The notes beneath the pieces are model-generated. The model saw only the letters and a program-made list of their open reading frames with translations, was not told the origin of the DNA and ran no database searches. 6,186 nt of DNA. It comes from a bacterium. Its GTDB lineage: Bacteria > Verrucomicrobiota > Kiritimatiellia > UBA8416. Position 1 is the first letter of the stretch; the number at the start of each line of letters is the position of its first letter. Location of the stretch: contig JAIFLS010000170.1 of the NCBI GenBank assembly GCA_020048935.1, forward strand, positions 1-6,186, given 5' to 3'. The position numbers and the translations under genes were made by a program. Below are positions 1-6,186 of the stretch, in pieces.

Positions 1-1
1 T

Positions 2-1888
2 GAAATGGCCAGGGACATCAGGCAGATGCAGTCGATCGGCGTCAACCTGGTCCGCATGGGCGAATTCGCCTGGTCCCGGATGGAGCCTGCCGAGGGGACG
101 TATGATTTCGAATGGTTGCACCGGGCGGTGGAGGGATTCACGAAGGCCGGTATCGCGGTGGTCCTGTGCACGCCGACTGCCACGCCGCCGGTATGGTTGA
201 GCGCCAAGCATCCGGATATCCTGCGCGTCAGCGCGGCGGGCTTGACAATCGGACACGGCGGACGGCGGCAGTATTGTCCGAATTCCCTGAGGTATCAGAA
301 GTATTCAGTCGGGATTGCGCAACGTCTTGCCGATGAGTTTGCCGATTCTCCCGCTGTAATCGCCTGGCAGGTTGATAACGAGTTCTGGGAAGAATGTTTC
401 TGCCCGCAGTGTGAAAAGTCGTTCCGCTCCTGGCTCAAGGCGCGGTTCGGGACAATCGCGGAGTTGAACAGGGCGTGGCTCACGGTGTTGTGGAGTCAGG
501 AGTACCAGTCTTTCGATCAGGTGCCGTTGCCCAATCCGCAACGCGTCGGGGCCGGGCACCATCCGTCGCTGCGGGCGGCCTACCGGCACTTCATGAGCGA
601 CAGCTATGTCGCTTTCTGCAGTGCCCAGGCCCGTGTGCTGCGGAGCGGGACCGGCCGGCCTGTTACCACGAATGCACATAATCCGGTATACCAGCGAATA
701 GATTACGAGCGGCTTTTTGCGGATTTGGATCTGGTGTGTACAGACAGTTACGCGGGGCCGGACAACCTGGCGCGTTATGCTTTTGAAACCGACTGGATGC
801 GGCCGTTCGGGAAACGGTTCTGGCTGGCGGAAACCGCCTCAACCCAACCGGGCGGAACAGCGGTGGGCGATGGGGGTTCGTTTGTCTTTGCACCAGGCTC
901 ACTGCGCGCCAAGATGTGGCTCACCTACGCGCTGGGCGCCGAGGCGGTGAGCTTCTGGCTTTGGCGGGCGCATTGGGCCGGGCAGGAGTTGGAGCATGGC
1001 AGTGTGCTTTACCCCTGGGGCGATGAATGTGCCAACACGGGTGAAATCCGTGAGGTCGCCAGGGAACTGGCGGAACATGGCGAGTGGATGCGGGCGACGC
1101 GGCCGAAGCCGGCGGTGGTCGCCATGCACTACGGTGTGCCGGTGCAATGGCAGTTTGAAGCCAGTGCGATCGCGGCCGGTTTCAACTATGACGCGTCCAT
1201 CACGGCGTTTCATCGACTGCTTGCCGAATCAGGAGTGTCAAGGGACGTGATCATGGCGGGCGCAGAGGTTGATCAGTACCAGGTTGTGTTTTCACCTTAC
1301 CTGCCGGCGATCGACAAGGACCTGATGAAACGCATGCGGCGATTTGTGGAGCAGGGCGGGACCTGGGTCCTGGGACCACTCTCCGCCTGCCGCACGACTG
1401 AAAACACAGCTCATCGGGATGCGTGCTATGGCGCGGAATTTGAAAAGTGGCTGGGTATCCATGTGCGGCACAGGCATACACCTGGAGGAGTTACCAACCT
1501 TGAAGCTGACGGCAAAATCAAAGGATGCCGTTTGTGGTGCGATGCCTATGAATTACGGAAGACGGATTGCCGGGTGCTGGCAGCCTATGCCGGAGGACCG
1601 TTGGACGGCTTTGCGGCGGTGGTCGAGTGTCCGATCAGCAATGGACGGGTAGTTTTGATTGGCACGCAGCCGGACGACAGCTGGCTCGAGGAATTGATCG
1701 GACACCTGGTGCCGGGCGCGAAATCGGATCCAGGCGTTATGGTCTGTGAACGGTTGACCGCGGATGGCCGTCCGTCCGGGGCCATCATCGTGAATACCCG
1801 GCGCGAACCTGCCGCGTATGGCGATTCCCCTTCAGCGCGTTCGATGTTGGAAGGCTACGGAGTGGCGATCGTGAGGCGTCCGGAATGA
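2..1888 (+). CDS. GH42 family beta-galactosidase, N-terminus cut by the window edge
   Basis: The protein hydrolyses terminal beta-galactosides, by the retaining mechanism known for glycoside hydrolase family 42. Numbering is from the Met at base 5. The (beta/alpha)8 catalytic barrel covers about residues 1-370. It shows the family signature NLVRMGEFAWSRMEP (14-28), the acid/base Glu126 in WQVDNEF, and the probable nucleophile Glu276 in WLAET. Cys91, Cys131, Cys133 and Cys136 match the zinc-binding cysteines of Thermus-type GH42 enzymes. The Rossmann-like trimerisation domain (GH42M) runs from about 370 to 490, and a C-terminal part with GTQPDDSWLEEL follows. The frame is open to the left edge, and family members normally have roughly 20 more residues (a YYPEQWP-like strand) before this point, so Met at base 5 is probably internal. 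Whether it has a signal peptide cannot be seen. The substrate could be a plant or host galactoside rather than lactose. Family assignment is very secure. Confidence 0.95.
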   Translation, partial: EMARDIRQMQSIGVNLVRMGEFAWSRMEPAEGTYDFEWLHRAVEGFTKAGIAVVLCTPTATPPVWLSAKHPDILRVSAAGLTIGHGGRRQYCPNSLRYQKYSVGIAQRLADEFADSPAVIAWQVDNEFWEECFCPQCEKSFRSWLKARFGTIAELNRAWLTVLWSQEYQSFDQVPLPNPQRVGAGHHPSLRAAYRHFMSDSYVAFCSAQARVLRSGTGRPVTTNAHNPVYQRIDYERLFADLDLVCTDSYAGPDNLARYAFETDWMRPFGKRFWLAETASTQPGGTAVGDGGSFVFAPGSLRAKMWLTYALGAEAVSFWLWRAHWAGQELEHGSVLYPWGDECANTGEIREVARELAEHGEWMRATRPKPAVVAMHYGVPVQWQFEASAIAAGFNYDASITAFHRLLAESGVSRDVIMAGAEVDQYQVVFSPYLPAIDKDLMKRMRRFVEQGGTWVLGPLSACRTTENTAHRDACYGAEFEKWLGIHVRHRHTPGGVTNLEADGKIKGCRLWCDAYELRKTDCRVLAAYAGGPLDGFAAVVECPISNGRVVLIGTQPDDSWLEELIGHLVPGAKSDPGVMVCERLTADGRPSGAIIVNTRREPAAYGDSPSARSMLEGYGVAIVRRPE

Positions 1889-1927
1889 ACTCCAAGGGTG
1901 GTACACTTTCCGGGTTCTTATGGGGGT

Positions 1928-2169
1928 TACCAGTTCGATGCGCTGGGGATTGCCGATAATGCCGGCACCGGGCGTGAACGTCGAGACCCACGTCTGCCAG
2001 CCGCCTGACGAGCCGTCGCCGTTGACCGGCGTTGTATTCGACACAACACCTGCCATCCGGTGGTTTTCACTTGGCACAAATTAATGATCATCAGCAGGTT
2101 ATGGCCGTATCTTCCGCCCACACCCAGGCGAATACTCACCCCCCCGTCGATGTTGTGACCGCCAAACAT
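1928..2169 (-). pseudogene. Possible decayed gene remnant, unidentified secreted-type protein
   Basis: Reading the minus strand from 2169, one frame gives a Gly-rich peptide with GVGGRYGHNLLMIINL down to about 2075. A second frame, one base out of step, then gives 2044-1928 with SSGGWQTWVSTFTPGAG and GNPQRIELV. The second piece uses mostly G or C in third codon positions, as real genes here do, and its alternating hydrophobic, Trp- and Thr-rich pattern is like a beta-sandwich of an extracellular or carbohydrate-binding protein. Stops interrupt both frames (TGA just above 2169 and TAA at 2083-2081), and neither piece has a credible start. I infer a frameshifted, truncated leftover of a gene that once ended here on the opposite strand. 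The family is not recognised, and chance open reading in GC-rich DNA remains possible. Confidence 0.25.
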
Positions 2170-2241
2170 ATTTCAGGTGATGAACCCCGGCAGGTCGATG
2201 TTCTGTCTGCATACGCCGACATTGGTCTTTCGACATTAGGT

Positions 2242-2270
2242 TTGCATTCAGTGGCCGGAGGATTTACACT
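2242..2270 (+). promoter_or_regulatory. Candidate sigma-70-type promoter for the ank-MORN/leuS unit
   Basis: TTGCAT (2242-2247) and TACACT (2265-2270) are separated by exactly 17 bases, the optimal spacing. They match the -35 and -10 consensus at 3 of 6 and 4 of 6 positions. The site sits about 60 bases before the start codon at 2331, in the most AT-rich part of the gap. The match is weak and the organism's own promoter consensus is unknown, so this is a positional suggestion only. Confidence 0.3.
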
Positions 2271-2292
2271 TCGTCATTCATTTCATGGACTC

Positions 2293-2310
2293 GTCCGGAT
2301 ATTTTCGGAC
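2293..2310 (+). other. Small inverted repeat just before the ank-MORN ribosome binding site
   Basis: GTCCG (2293-2297) and CGGAC (2306-2310) can pair around an 8-base AT-rich loop. The hairpin ends 9 bases before the AGGTGA ribosome binding site, so it would lie in the 5' leader of the transcript. It could be an operator half-site pair, a minor leader structure, or chance. There is no T-run after it, so it is not a terminator. Confidence 0.25.
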
Positions 2311-2319
2311 AGTCCCAAC

Positions 2320-2325
2320 AGGTGA
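2320..2325 (+). promoter_or_regulatory. Ribosome binding site that decides the ank-MORN start
   Basis: AGGTGA lies 5 bases before ATG 2331 and is a good Shine-Dalgarno match. An in-frame GTG at 2322 would add three residues, but it lies inside this motif and has no comparable site upstream. ATG 2331 is therefore the better start. Confidence 0.6.
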
Positions 2326-2330
2326 CAATT

Positions 2331-3461
2331 ATGCATAAACCACGAAAGACTATGGCGATCGCAACCCTGGCTCTGCTGGCCTGCCTGCAAGTGACCAGAG
2401 CGAACGAGGCGATCTTCACGGCCATCAAGGCTCGCGACAGCGAGGAGGCCGTGCGGCTGATCCGCGAGGAACCGCTGCTCTATGTCGAGGCGCTGGACAA
2501 GGGACGTTCGACGCCGCTGCACTGGGCGGCCCTTTATGGCCTGCCGGATGTGGCATCCGCCCTCATCAAGAACCGGGCCGATGTGAACCGCCAGGCGGAC
2601 AACGGATCGACCCCGCTGCACTGGGCCGCCCGGCGCAACATGACGCGGATCGTCACCATTCTGATCGAAAGCGGCGCGGACATCCACAAGAAGACCAGCA
2701 AGGGCTATACCCCGCTGCACTGGGCCGCGATGGGCAATTCGGCAGACGTCGCCACGCTGTTGATCGAGGCCGGGGCCAAGGTCAACTCGAAGGCCGACGA
2801 CGGCTCGACACCCCTGCACTGGGCGGTGCAGGCGGAGGGCTATGAGGTGATGGCCGCGCTGATCGCCAATCGCGCGGATATCTTCGCCAAGGCAGACAAC
2901 GGTACGACGCCGGTGTTCTGGATCAAGGATGCGGCCTTCCGCAAGCGGTTCGAGGCGCTGATTACCGAGCGAGTCAAGCCCGTGGGTGAAGAGCCGGATC
3001 CGGTGCCCGCCGCAGGGCCGGTTTCGGTTAAACTGGCCGATGGCGGCGTGTACACCGGGAAACTGGTGAAGGACCGTCCGCATGGCGAGGGCGAGGTGGT
3101 CTACGAGGATGGCGAGCGCTATCTCGGACTATGGCGCAAGGGGGCGCGCCACGGTCGCGGGGTGCAGACGCTCCCCGGCGGGGATGCCTACGAGGGTGAG
3201 TGGAAGGATGGACAGCGGAACGGCGAGGGCATCTACCGGTATGCCAACGGCGGCGAACTATCGGGAACCTGGAAAGACGGGCGGTTCGTCAAGGGGTCCG
3301 GTTCTTATGTGTTCGTGAATGGCGACAGGTACCTGGGCGAGTGGAAGGACGACCAGATGACGGGCACGGGGGTCTACACCACCGTCGCCGGCGAGACGTA
3401 TGCCGGACAGTGGGCAGCCAACCGGTATCTGGGACCGGCCTCCGGGAACGGTGAGAAATGA
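2331..3461 (+). CDS. Exported ankyrin-repeat and MORN-repeat protein
   Basis: This 376-residue protein joins two repeat arrays, both known as protein- or membrane-interaction scaffolds; no enzymatic motif is seen. Residues 1-24 look like a signal peptide: a basic start (KPRK), a hydrophobic core (MAIATLALLACLQV), and possible cleavage after TRA. LLAC ending at Cys18 could instead be a lipobox, making it a lipoprotein. Ankyrin repeats follow, with TPLHWAA-type motifs at 61, 94, 127 and 160 and a degenerate TPVFW at 193, exactly 33 residues apart. A Pro-rich linker (about 217-230) leads to six MORN repeats whose first aromatic position falls at 241, 264, 287, 310 (Leu here), 334 and 357; the last is partial. 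The gene overlaps leuS by four bases, so its product is likely made together with the synthetase, but no functional link is evident. A periplasmic or envelope scaffold is my inference. The exact role is unknown. Confidence 0.88.
   Translation: MHKPRKTMAIATLALLACLQVTRANEAIFTAIKARDSEEAVRLIREEPLLYVEALDKGRSTPLHWAALYGLPDVASALIKNRADVNRQADNGSTPLHWAARRNMTRIVTILIESGADIHKKTSKGYTPLHWAAMGNSADVATLLIEAGAKVNSKADDGSTPLHWAVQAEGYEVMAALIANRADIFAKADNGTTPVFWIKDAAFRKRFEALITERVKPVGEEPDPVPAAGPVSVKLADGGVYTGKLVKDRPHGEGEVVYEDGERYLGLWRKGARHGRGVQTLPGGDAYEGEWKDGQRNGEGIYRYANGGELSGTWKDGRFVKGSGSYVFVNGDRYLGEWKDDQMTGTGVYTTVAGETYAGQWAANRYLGPASGNGEK
2511..2906 (+). repeat. 99-base tandem repeat encoding four ankyrin units
   Basis: Four in-frame units start at 2511, 2610, 2709 and 2808. 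Each begins with the codons for TPLHWA, and CTGCACTGGGC is identical in all four. The first three share the longer CCGCTGCACTGGGC. A fifth, diverged unit starts at 2907. Outside this core the units differ clearly, so the repeat reflects protein structure plus some DNA-level similarity rather than a very recent duplication. Confidence 0.85.
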
Positions 3462-6052
3462 GCGATAAATATCCTTTTCAGGCACTGGAAAAGAAATGGC
3501 AGAAGCGCTGGGCCGACGACGCCCTGTTTGTTGCCGACCCGCAGGCGGCGGCGGACAAGTTCTACTGCCTGACCATGTTCCCTTACCCCTCGGGGGTGCT
3601 GCACATGGGGCATGTGATCAACTACACGCTGGGCGATATCATTTCCCGCTACAAGCGGCTGCGCGGGCATACGCTGGTTTCGCCGATGGGGTGGGACAGC
3701 TTCGGGTTGCCGGCCGAGAACGCGGCGATCCGCACGGGGACGCATCCGCATCCCTTCACCGATGGCAACATCGCCCGCATGCGCGAGCAGATGAAGCGCG
3801 CGGGCTGGGGCTATGACTGGTCGCGCGAGGTGGCCACCAGCCATCCGGACTACTACCGCTGGACGCAATGGTTCTTCCTGCAGTTCTACAAGCAGGGGCT
3901 GGCGGTCAAGAAGACCGCACCGGTAAACTGGTGCGACTCATGCGAGACCGTGCTGGCGAACGAGCAGGTGCACGACGGGGCCTGTGAACGGTGCGGCACC
4001 GCTGTCCGCCAGGAGGACATGTCGCAATGGTTCTTCACGATGAGCCGCTATGCCCAGCGGTTGCTCGACGGGCACGCGAAGCTGCGCGGCCAATGGCCGG
4101 ACGCCGTGCTGGCGATGCAGGAGGAGTGGATCGGTCGCTCGGAAGGGGCCATGGTAAACTTCACCGTGGCCGAGACCGGCGCTCCGCTGCCGATTTTCAC
4201 CACGCGGCCCGATACGCTTTTCGGGGTGACGTTCATGAGTATCGCTCCCGAGCACCCTCTGGTGGCGGAGCTGGTCCGCGGAACCGCGCGCGAGGCGGAA
4301 GTGCTGGCTGCGGTGGCTGCGATGCGGCGCCAGGGCACCAGTGTGCGCGACCTGGCGGAGCGCGAGAAGGTCGGTATCTGGACCGGGGCGCATGTCATCA
4401 ACCCTGTCAATGGCGACAAGGTACCGCTGTGGGTGGCCAACTTCGCCCTGATGGGCTATGGCACCGGCGCGGTGATGGCCGTGCCCGCGCATGACCAGCG
4501 CGACTTCGAGTTCGCACGTAAGTACGGGATACCCGTTCGCGTCGTCATCGAGCGCAACGGCGAGCCGCTTTGCGCCGCGGCGATGACCGAGGCCTACACG
4601 GCCACCGGTACCATGCGAGATTCCGGGCCGTTCAGCGGCCGCAACAACCGTGAGGCGATGCCGGACATCATCGCGTGGCTGGCGGAAAAGGGCTATGGAC
4701 AGGGAACGGTGAACTACCGCCTGCGCGACTGGCTGATCAGCCGGCAACGCTACTGGGGCGCGCCCATCCCGATCGTCTACTGCGATACCTGTGGCACGGT
4801 GCCGGTTCCCGAGGACCGGCTTCCGGTGCTGCTGCCGCGCGATGTCACCTTCCGCGAGGGTCATGGCAATCCGCTGGCCGCCAGCGAGAGCTTCGTGCAT
4901 TGCGACTGCCCGGCCTGCGGCAAGCCGGCAAGGCGCGAGACCGACACAATGGATACCTTCGTCGATTCGAGTTGGTATTTCTTGCGCTACTGCGACCCGC
5001 ACAACGATTCGGCGCCGTTTGATCCGGCGGTCGTACGGACATGGATGCCCGTGGACCAGTACATCGGCGGTATCGAGCATGCAACCATGCACCTGATCTA
5101 TGCCCGCTTCTTCACCATGGTACTGCACGACATCGGCCTTGTCGATTTCGAGGAGCCGTTCACGCGACTCTTCTGTCAGGGCATGGTCTGCAAGACGGCC
5201 TACTACTGCGAGACGCACAAATGGCTGCACGAGGACCAGGTTGTGGACGGGCGTCGCGAGGGCGATTCAATCGCGGATGGCAAGTGCGCCCATTGCGGGC
5301 AGCCGGTTCGCGCGGAAATGGCCAAGATCAGCAAGTCCAAGTTCAACGTGGTCGATCCCGACGCGATGTTCGACCGCTACGGGTCCGATACCGTGCGGCT
5401 CTACATGGTCAGCGATGCCCCGCCGGACAAGATGCAGATCTGGAGCGAAGCGGGGATCAACGGATCCTGGCGGCTGCTCAACCGGCTTTGGGACCTGGTG
5501 ATGGCCCGCATCCCGGCGATGGCCCCGGCGGGCACGCCTGTGCCGGCTGGTCTCGACGAGGTGAACACGGCGTTGCGGCGCAAGGCGCACCAGTGCATCA
5601 TGCGCGTGACGGAGGCGATCGAGGGCGGCTTCCAGTTCAATACCGCGATCGCCCGCTGCAACGAGCTGCTCTCGCAACTGCGCGGGGCAGGCGACCAGGT
5701 TCATCCGGCCGTGCTGCGCGAGGCGCTGGAGGTTGTGCTGCGGGTACTGGCGCCGATCGTTCCGCATTTCTCCGAGGAGCTCTGGGAGCGGCTTGGTCAC
5801 GTCAGTAGCATTTTCGCCTGCGGCTGGCCGGAGGCTGATGCGGCGGCGGCGCGCGAGCAGGAACTGGTCATTCCTGTGCAGATCAACGGCAAGGTGCGCG
5901 CGCGGCTGACCCTGCCGCCGTCGGCGACGAGCGCGGAGATCGAGGCGGCGGCACTGGCGGACGCCGATGTCGCGAAGTGGACGGCTGGCGTGACGATCCG
6001 CAAGATCATTGTGGTGCCGGGGAAACTGGTCAATATAGCGGTTTCATCATGA
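3458..6052 (+). CDS. leuS: Leucyl-tRNA synthetase, full length
   Basis: This cytoplasmic class I enzyme attaches leucine to tRNA-Leu using ATP and edits mischarged tRNA. Its 864 residues match the usual bacterial length (about 860). The HIGH motif is HMGH (49-52). The zinc-1 module has Cys159, Cys162, Cys176 and Cys179. The CP1 editing domain spans about 225-415, with the threonine-rich TTRPDT (248-253) and AVPAHDQRD (341-349), whose Asp349 should be the universal editing aspartate. Cys442/Cys445 and Cys484/Cys487 form a second likely zinc ribbon. DWLISRQRYWGAPIP (424-438) and DTMDTFVDSSWYFLRY (496-511) are standard catalytic-core segments. The KMSKS loop is KISKS (623-627). The anticodon-binding helical domain follows, and the C-terminal domain has VQINGKVRARL (807-817). 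The insert before KISKS carries extra cysteines (578, 584, 610, 613). The start at 3458 gives the typical N-terminus (YPFQALEKKWQKRW) and overlaps the preceding stop by ATGA, implying translational coupling. Confidence 0.98.
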   Translation: MSDKYPFQALEKKWQKRWADDALFVADPQAAADKFYCLTMFPYPSGVLHMGHVINYTLGDIISRYKRLRGHTLVSPMGWDSFGLPAENAAIRTGTHPHPFTDGNIARMREQMKRAGWGYDWSREVATSHPDYYRWTQWFFLQFYKQGLAVKKTAPVNWCDSCETVLANEQVHDGACERCGTAVRQEDMSQWFFTMSRYAQRLLDGHAKLRGQWPDAVLAMQEEWIGRSEGAMVNFTVAETGAPLPIFTTRPDTLFGVTFMSIAPEHPLVAELVRGTAREAEVLAAVAAMRRQGTSVRDLAEREKVGIWTGAHVINPVNGDKVPLWVANFALMGYGTGAVMAVPAHDQRDFEFARKYGIPVRVVIERNGEPLCAAAMTEAYTATGTMRDSGPFSGRNNREAMPDIIAWLAEKGYGQGTVNYRLRDWLISRQRYWGAPIPIVYCDTCGTVPVPEDRLPVLLPRDVTFREGHGNPLAASESFVHCDCPACGKPARRETDTMDTFVDSSWYFLRYCDPHNDSAPFDPAVVRTWMPVDQYIGGIEHATMHLIYARFFTMVLHDIGLVDFEEPFTRLFCQGMVCKTAYYCETHKWLHEDQVVDGRREGDSIADGKCAHCGQPVRAEMAKISKSKFNVVDPDAMFDRYGSDTVRLYMVSDAPPDKMQIWSEAGINGSWRLLNRLWDLVMARIPAMAPAGTPVPAGLDEVNTALRRKAHQCIMRVTEAIEGGFQFNTAIARCNELLSQLRGAGDQVHPAVLREALEVVLRVLAPIVPHFSEELWERLGHVSSIFACGWPEADAAAAREQELVIPVQINGKVRARLTLPPSATSAEIEAAALADADVAKWTAGVTIRKIIVVPGKLVNIAVSS

Positions 6053-6186
6053 TAGACTGGCTCTCGCCCTTTCGGCGGCTGCGTGGCACGGTTTGCAACT
6101 GGTTCTCGCTGACCCGTTCCGAAGCCTCCAGTCTGCTGTTGGTATTCGGAATCGTGCTGCTGGGGCTGGTCGCGAAGCTGTTCTGG
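6049..6186 (+). CDS. Membrane-anchored protein, 3' end cut by the window; possibly ComEA-like
   Basis: The frame opens at ATG 6049, inside the leuS stop (ATGA overlap), and runs without a stop for 46 codons to the window edge. The peptide has a basic N-terminal part (PFRRLRG, 7-13), then SLTRSEASS, then one hydrophobic segment (about residues 29-45, SLLLVFGIVLLGLVAKLF). This suits a single N-terminal transmembrane anchor. The pattern of LTR followed by charged residues and a single hydrophobic helix recalls the N-termini of ComEA-type helix-hairpin-helix proteins, which bind DNA during uptake. The DNA-binding part would lie beyond the window, so that identity is only a guess. There is no strong Shine-Dalgarno site, which fits translation coupled to leuS. 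That this is a real gene is likely; its function is not established here. Confidence 0.65.
   Translation, partial: MIDWLSPFRRLRGTVCNWFSLTRSEASSLLLVFGIVLLGLVAKLFW

Larger units (their letters stand above)
1889..2330. other. Long intergenic stretch with no confident gene
   Basis: These roughly 440 bases separate the GH42 gene from the ankyrin-MORN gene. The GC content looks lower than in the flanking genes, mostly after about base 2030. A + strand open frame (2032-2325) would need a TTG start, has no ribosome binding site and resembles nothing I know. The minus strand has two coding-like pieces, listed separately. Short GC-rich inverted repeats occur at 1951-1967 (TGCCG/CGGCA) and 2017-2031 (CGCCG/CGGCG). 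Neither is followed by a T-run on either strand, so I do not call them terminators. The right end holds a candidate promoter and the ribosome binding site of the next gene. Confidence 0.6.

Noticed and set aside
1951..2031. Two GC-rich inverted repeats (1951-1967 and 2017-2031) as terminators of the GH42 gene.
   Set aside because: Stems are only five base pairs and no T-run follows on either strand. The first also falls in the coding-like minus-strand piece.
2032..2325. A 97-codon + strand open frame in the intergenic gap, ending at the ank-MORN start.
   Set aside because: It needs a TTG start, lacks a ribosome binding site, has unremarkable codon use and matches nothing I recognise. It remains a weak possibility.
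2283..3083. A 266-codon open frame on the minus strand opposite the ankyrin-MORN gene.
   Set aside because: It mirrors the ankyrin repeats in antisense (repeated RGPVQ-like units) and comes from GC-rich third positions of the real gene. No start signal or family match is seen.
3938..5230. A 430-codon open frame on the minus strand inside leuS.
   Set aside because: It lies wholly inside a confidently identified leuS. The composition (Arg, His, Ala, Gly rich) is typical of antisense shadows in high-GC genes.
5041..5808. A 255-codon + strand open frame out of phase with leuS.
   Set aside because: It is fully contained in the conserved catalytic and anticodon-binding part of leuS, and its Arg/Gly/Ala-rich translation resembles no protein family.
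1..6186. tRNA, rRNA, CRISPR arrays, insertion sequences or attachment sites.
   Set aside because: No cloverleaf-like sequence, regular direct repeats with spacers, transposase motifs or terminal inverted repeats were found by eye on either strand.

Overview
The window reads as one strand of an ordinary bacterial chromosome with fairly high GC and no mobile element, RNA gene or CRISPR array that I can see. All confident genes lie on the + strand: (1) a family GH42 beta-galactosidase whose extreme N-terminus lies off the left edge; (2) an intergenic stretch of about 440 bases; (3) an exported protein made of ankyrin repeats followed by MORN repeats; (4) a full-length leucyl-tRNA synthetase (leuS); (5) the first 46 codons of a small membrane-anchored protein that runs off the right edge.

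The last three genes form a tight unit. The ankyrin-MORN gene ends in a 4-base overlap (ATGA) with leuS, and leuS ends in another 4-base overlap (ATGA) with the truncated gene, so all three are probably co-transcribed and translationally coupled. A plausible but weak sigma-70-like promoter and a good ribosome binding site lie just upstream of the ankyrin-MORN gene, which makes it the likely first gene of the unit. The GH42 gene is separated by the long gap and is probably a different transcription unit, ending a carbohydrate-use region that lies mostly to the left.

The mix of a GH42 enzyme, an exported ANK-MORN protein, and a bacterial-type LeuRS with extra cysteine pairs near the KMSKS loop would suit a member of the Planctomycetota/Verrucomicrobiota/Kiritimatiellota grouping. 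This is an impression from the proteins, not a demonstrated placement.

The intergenic stretch (1889-2330) is the least explained part. Its minus strand carries two short coding-like pieces in different frames that could be the decayed end of a secreted protein gene. I see no convincing new multi-gene system. The most unusual points are the exported ANK-MORN fusion coupled to leuS, the extra Cys cluster in the synthetase, and the possible gene remnant.
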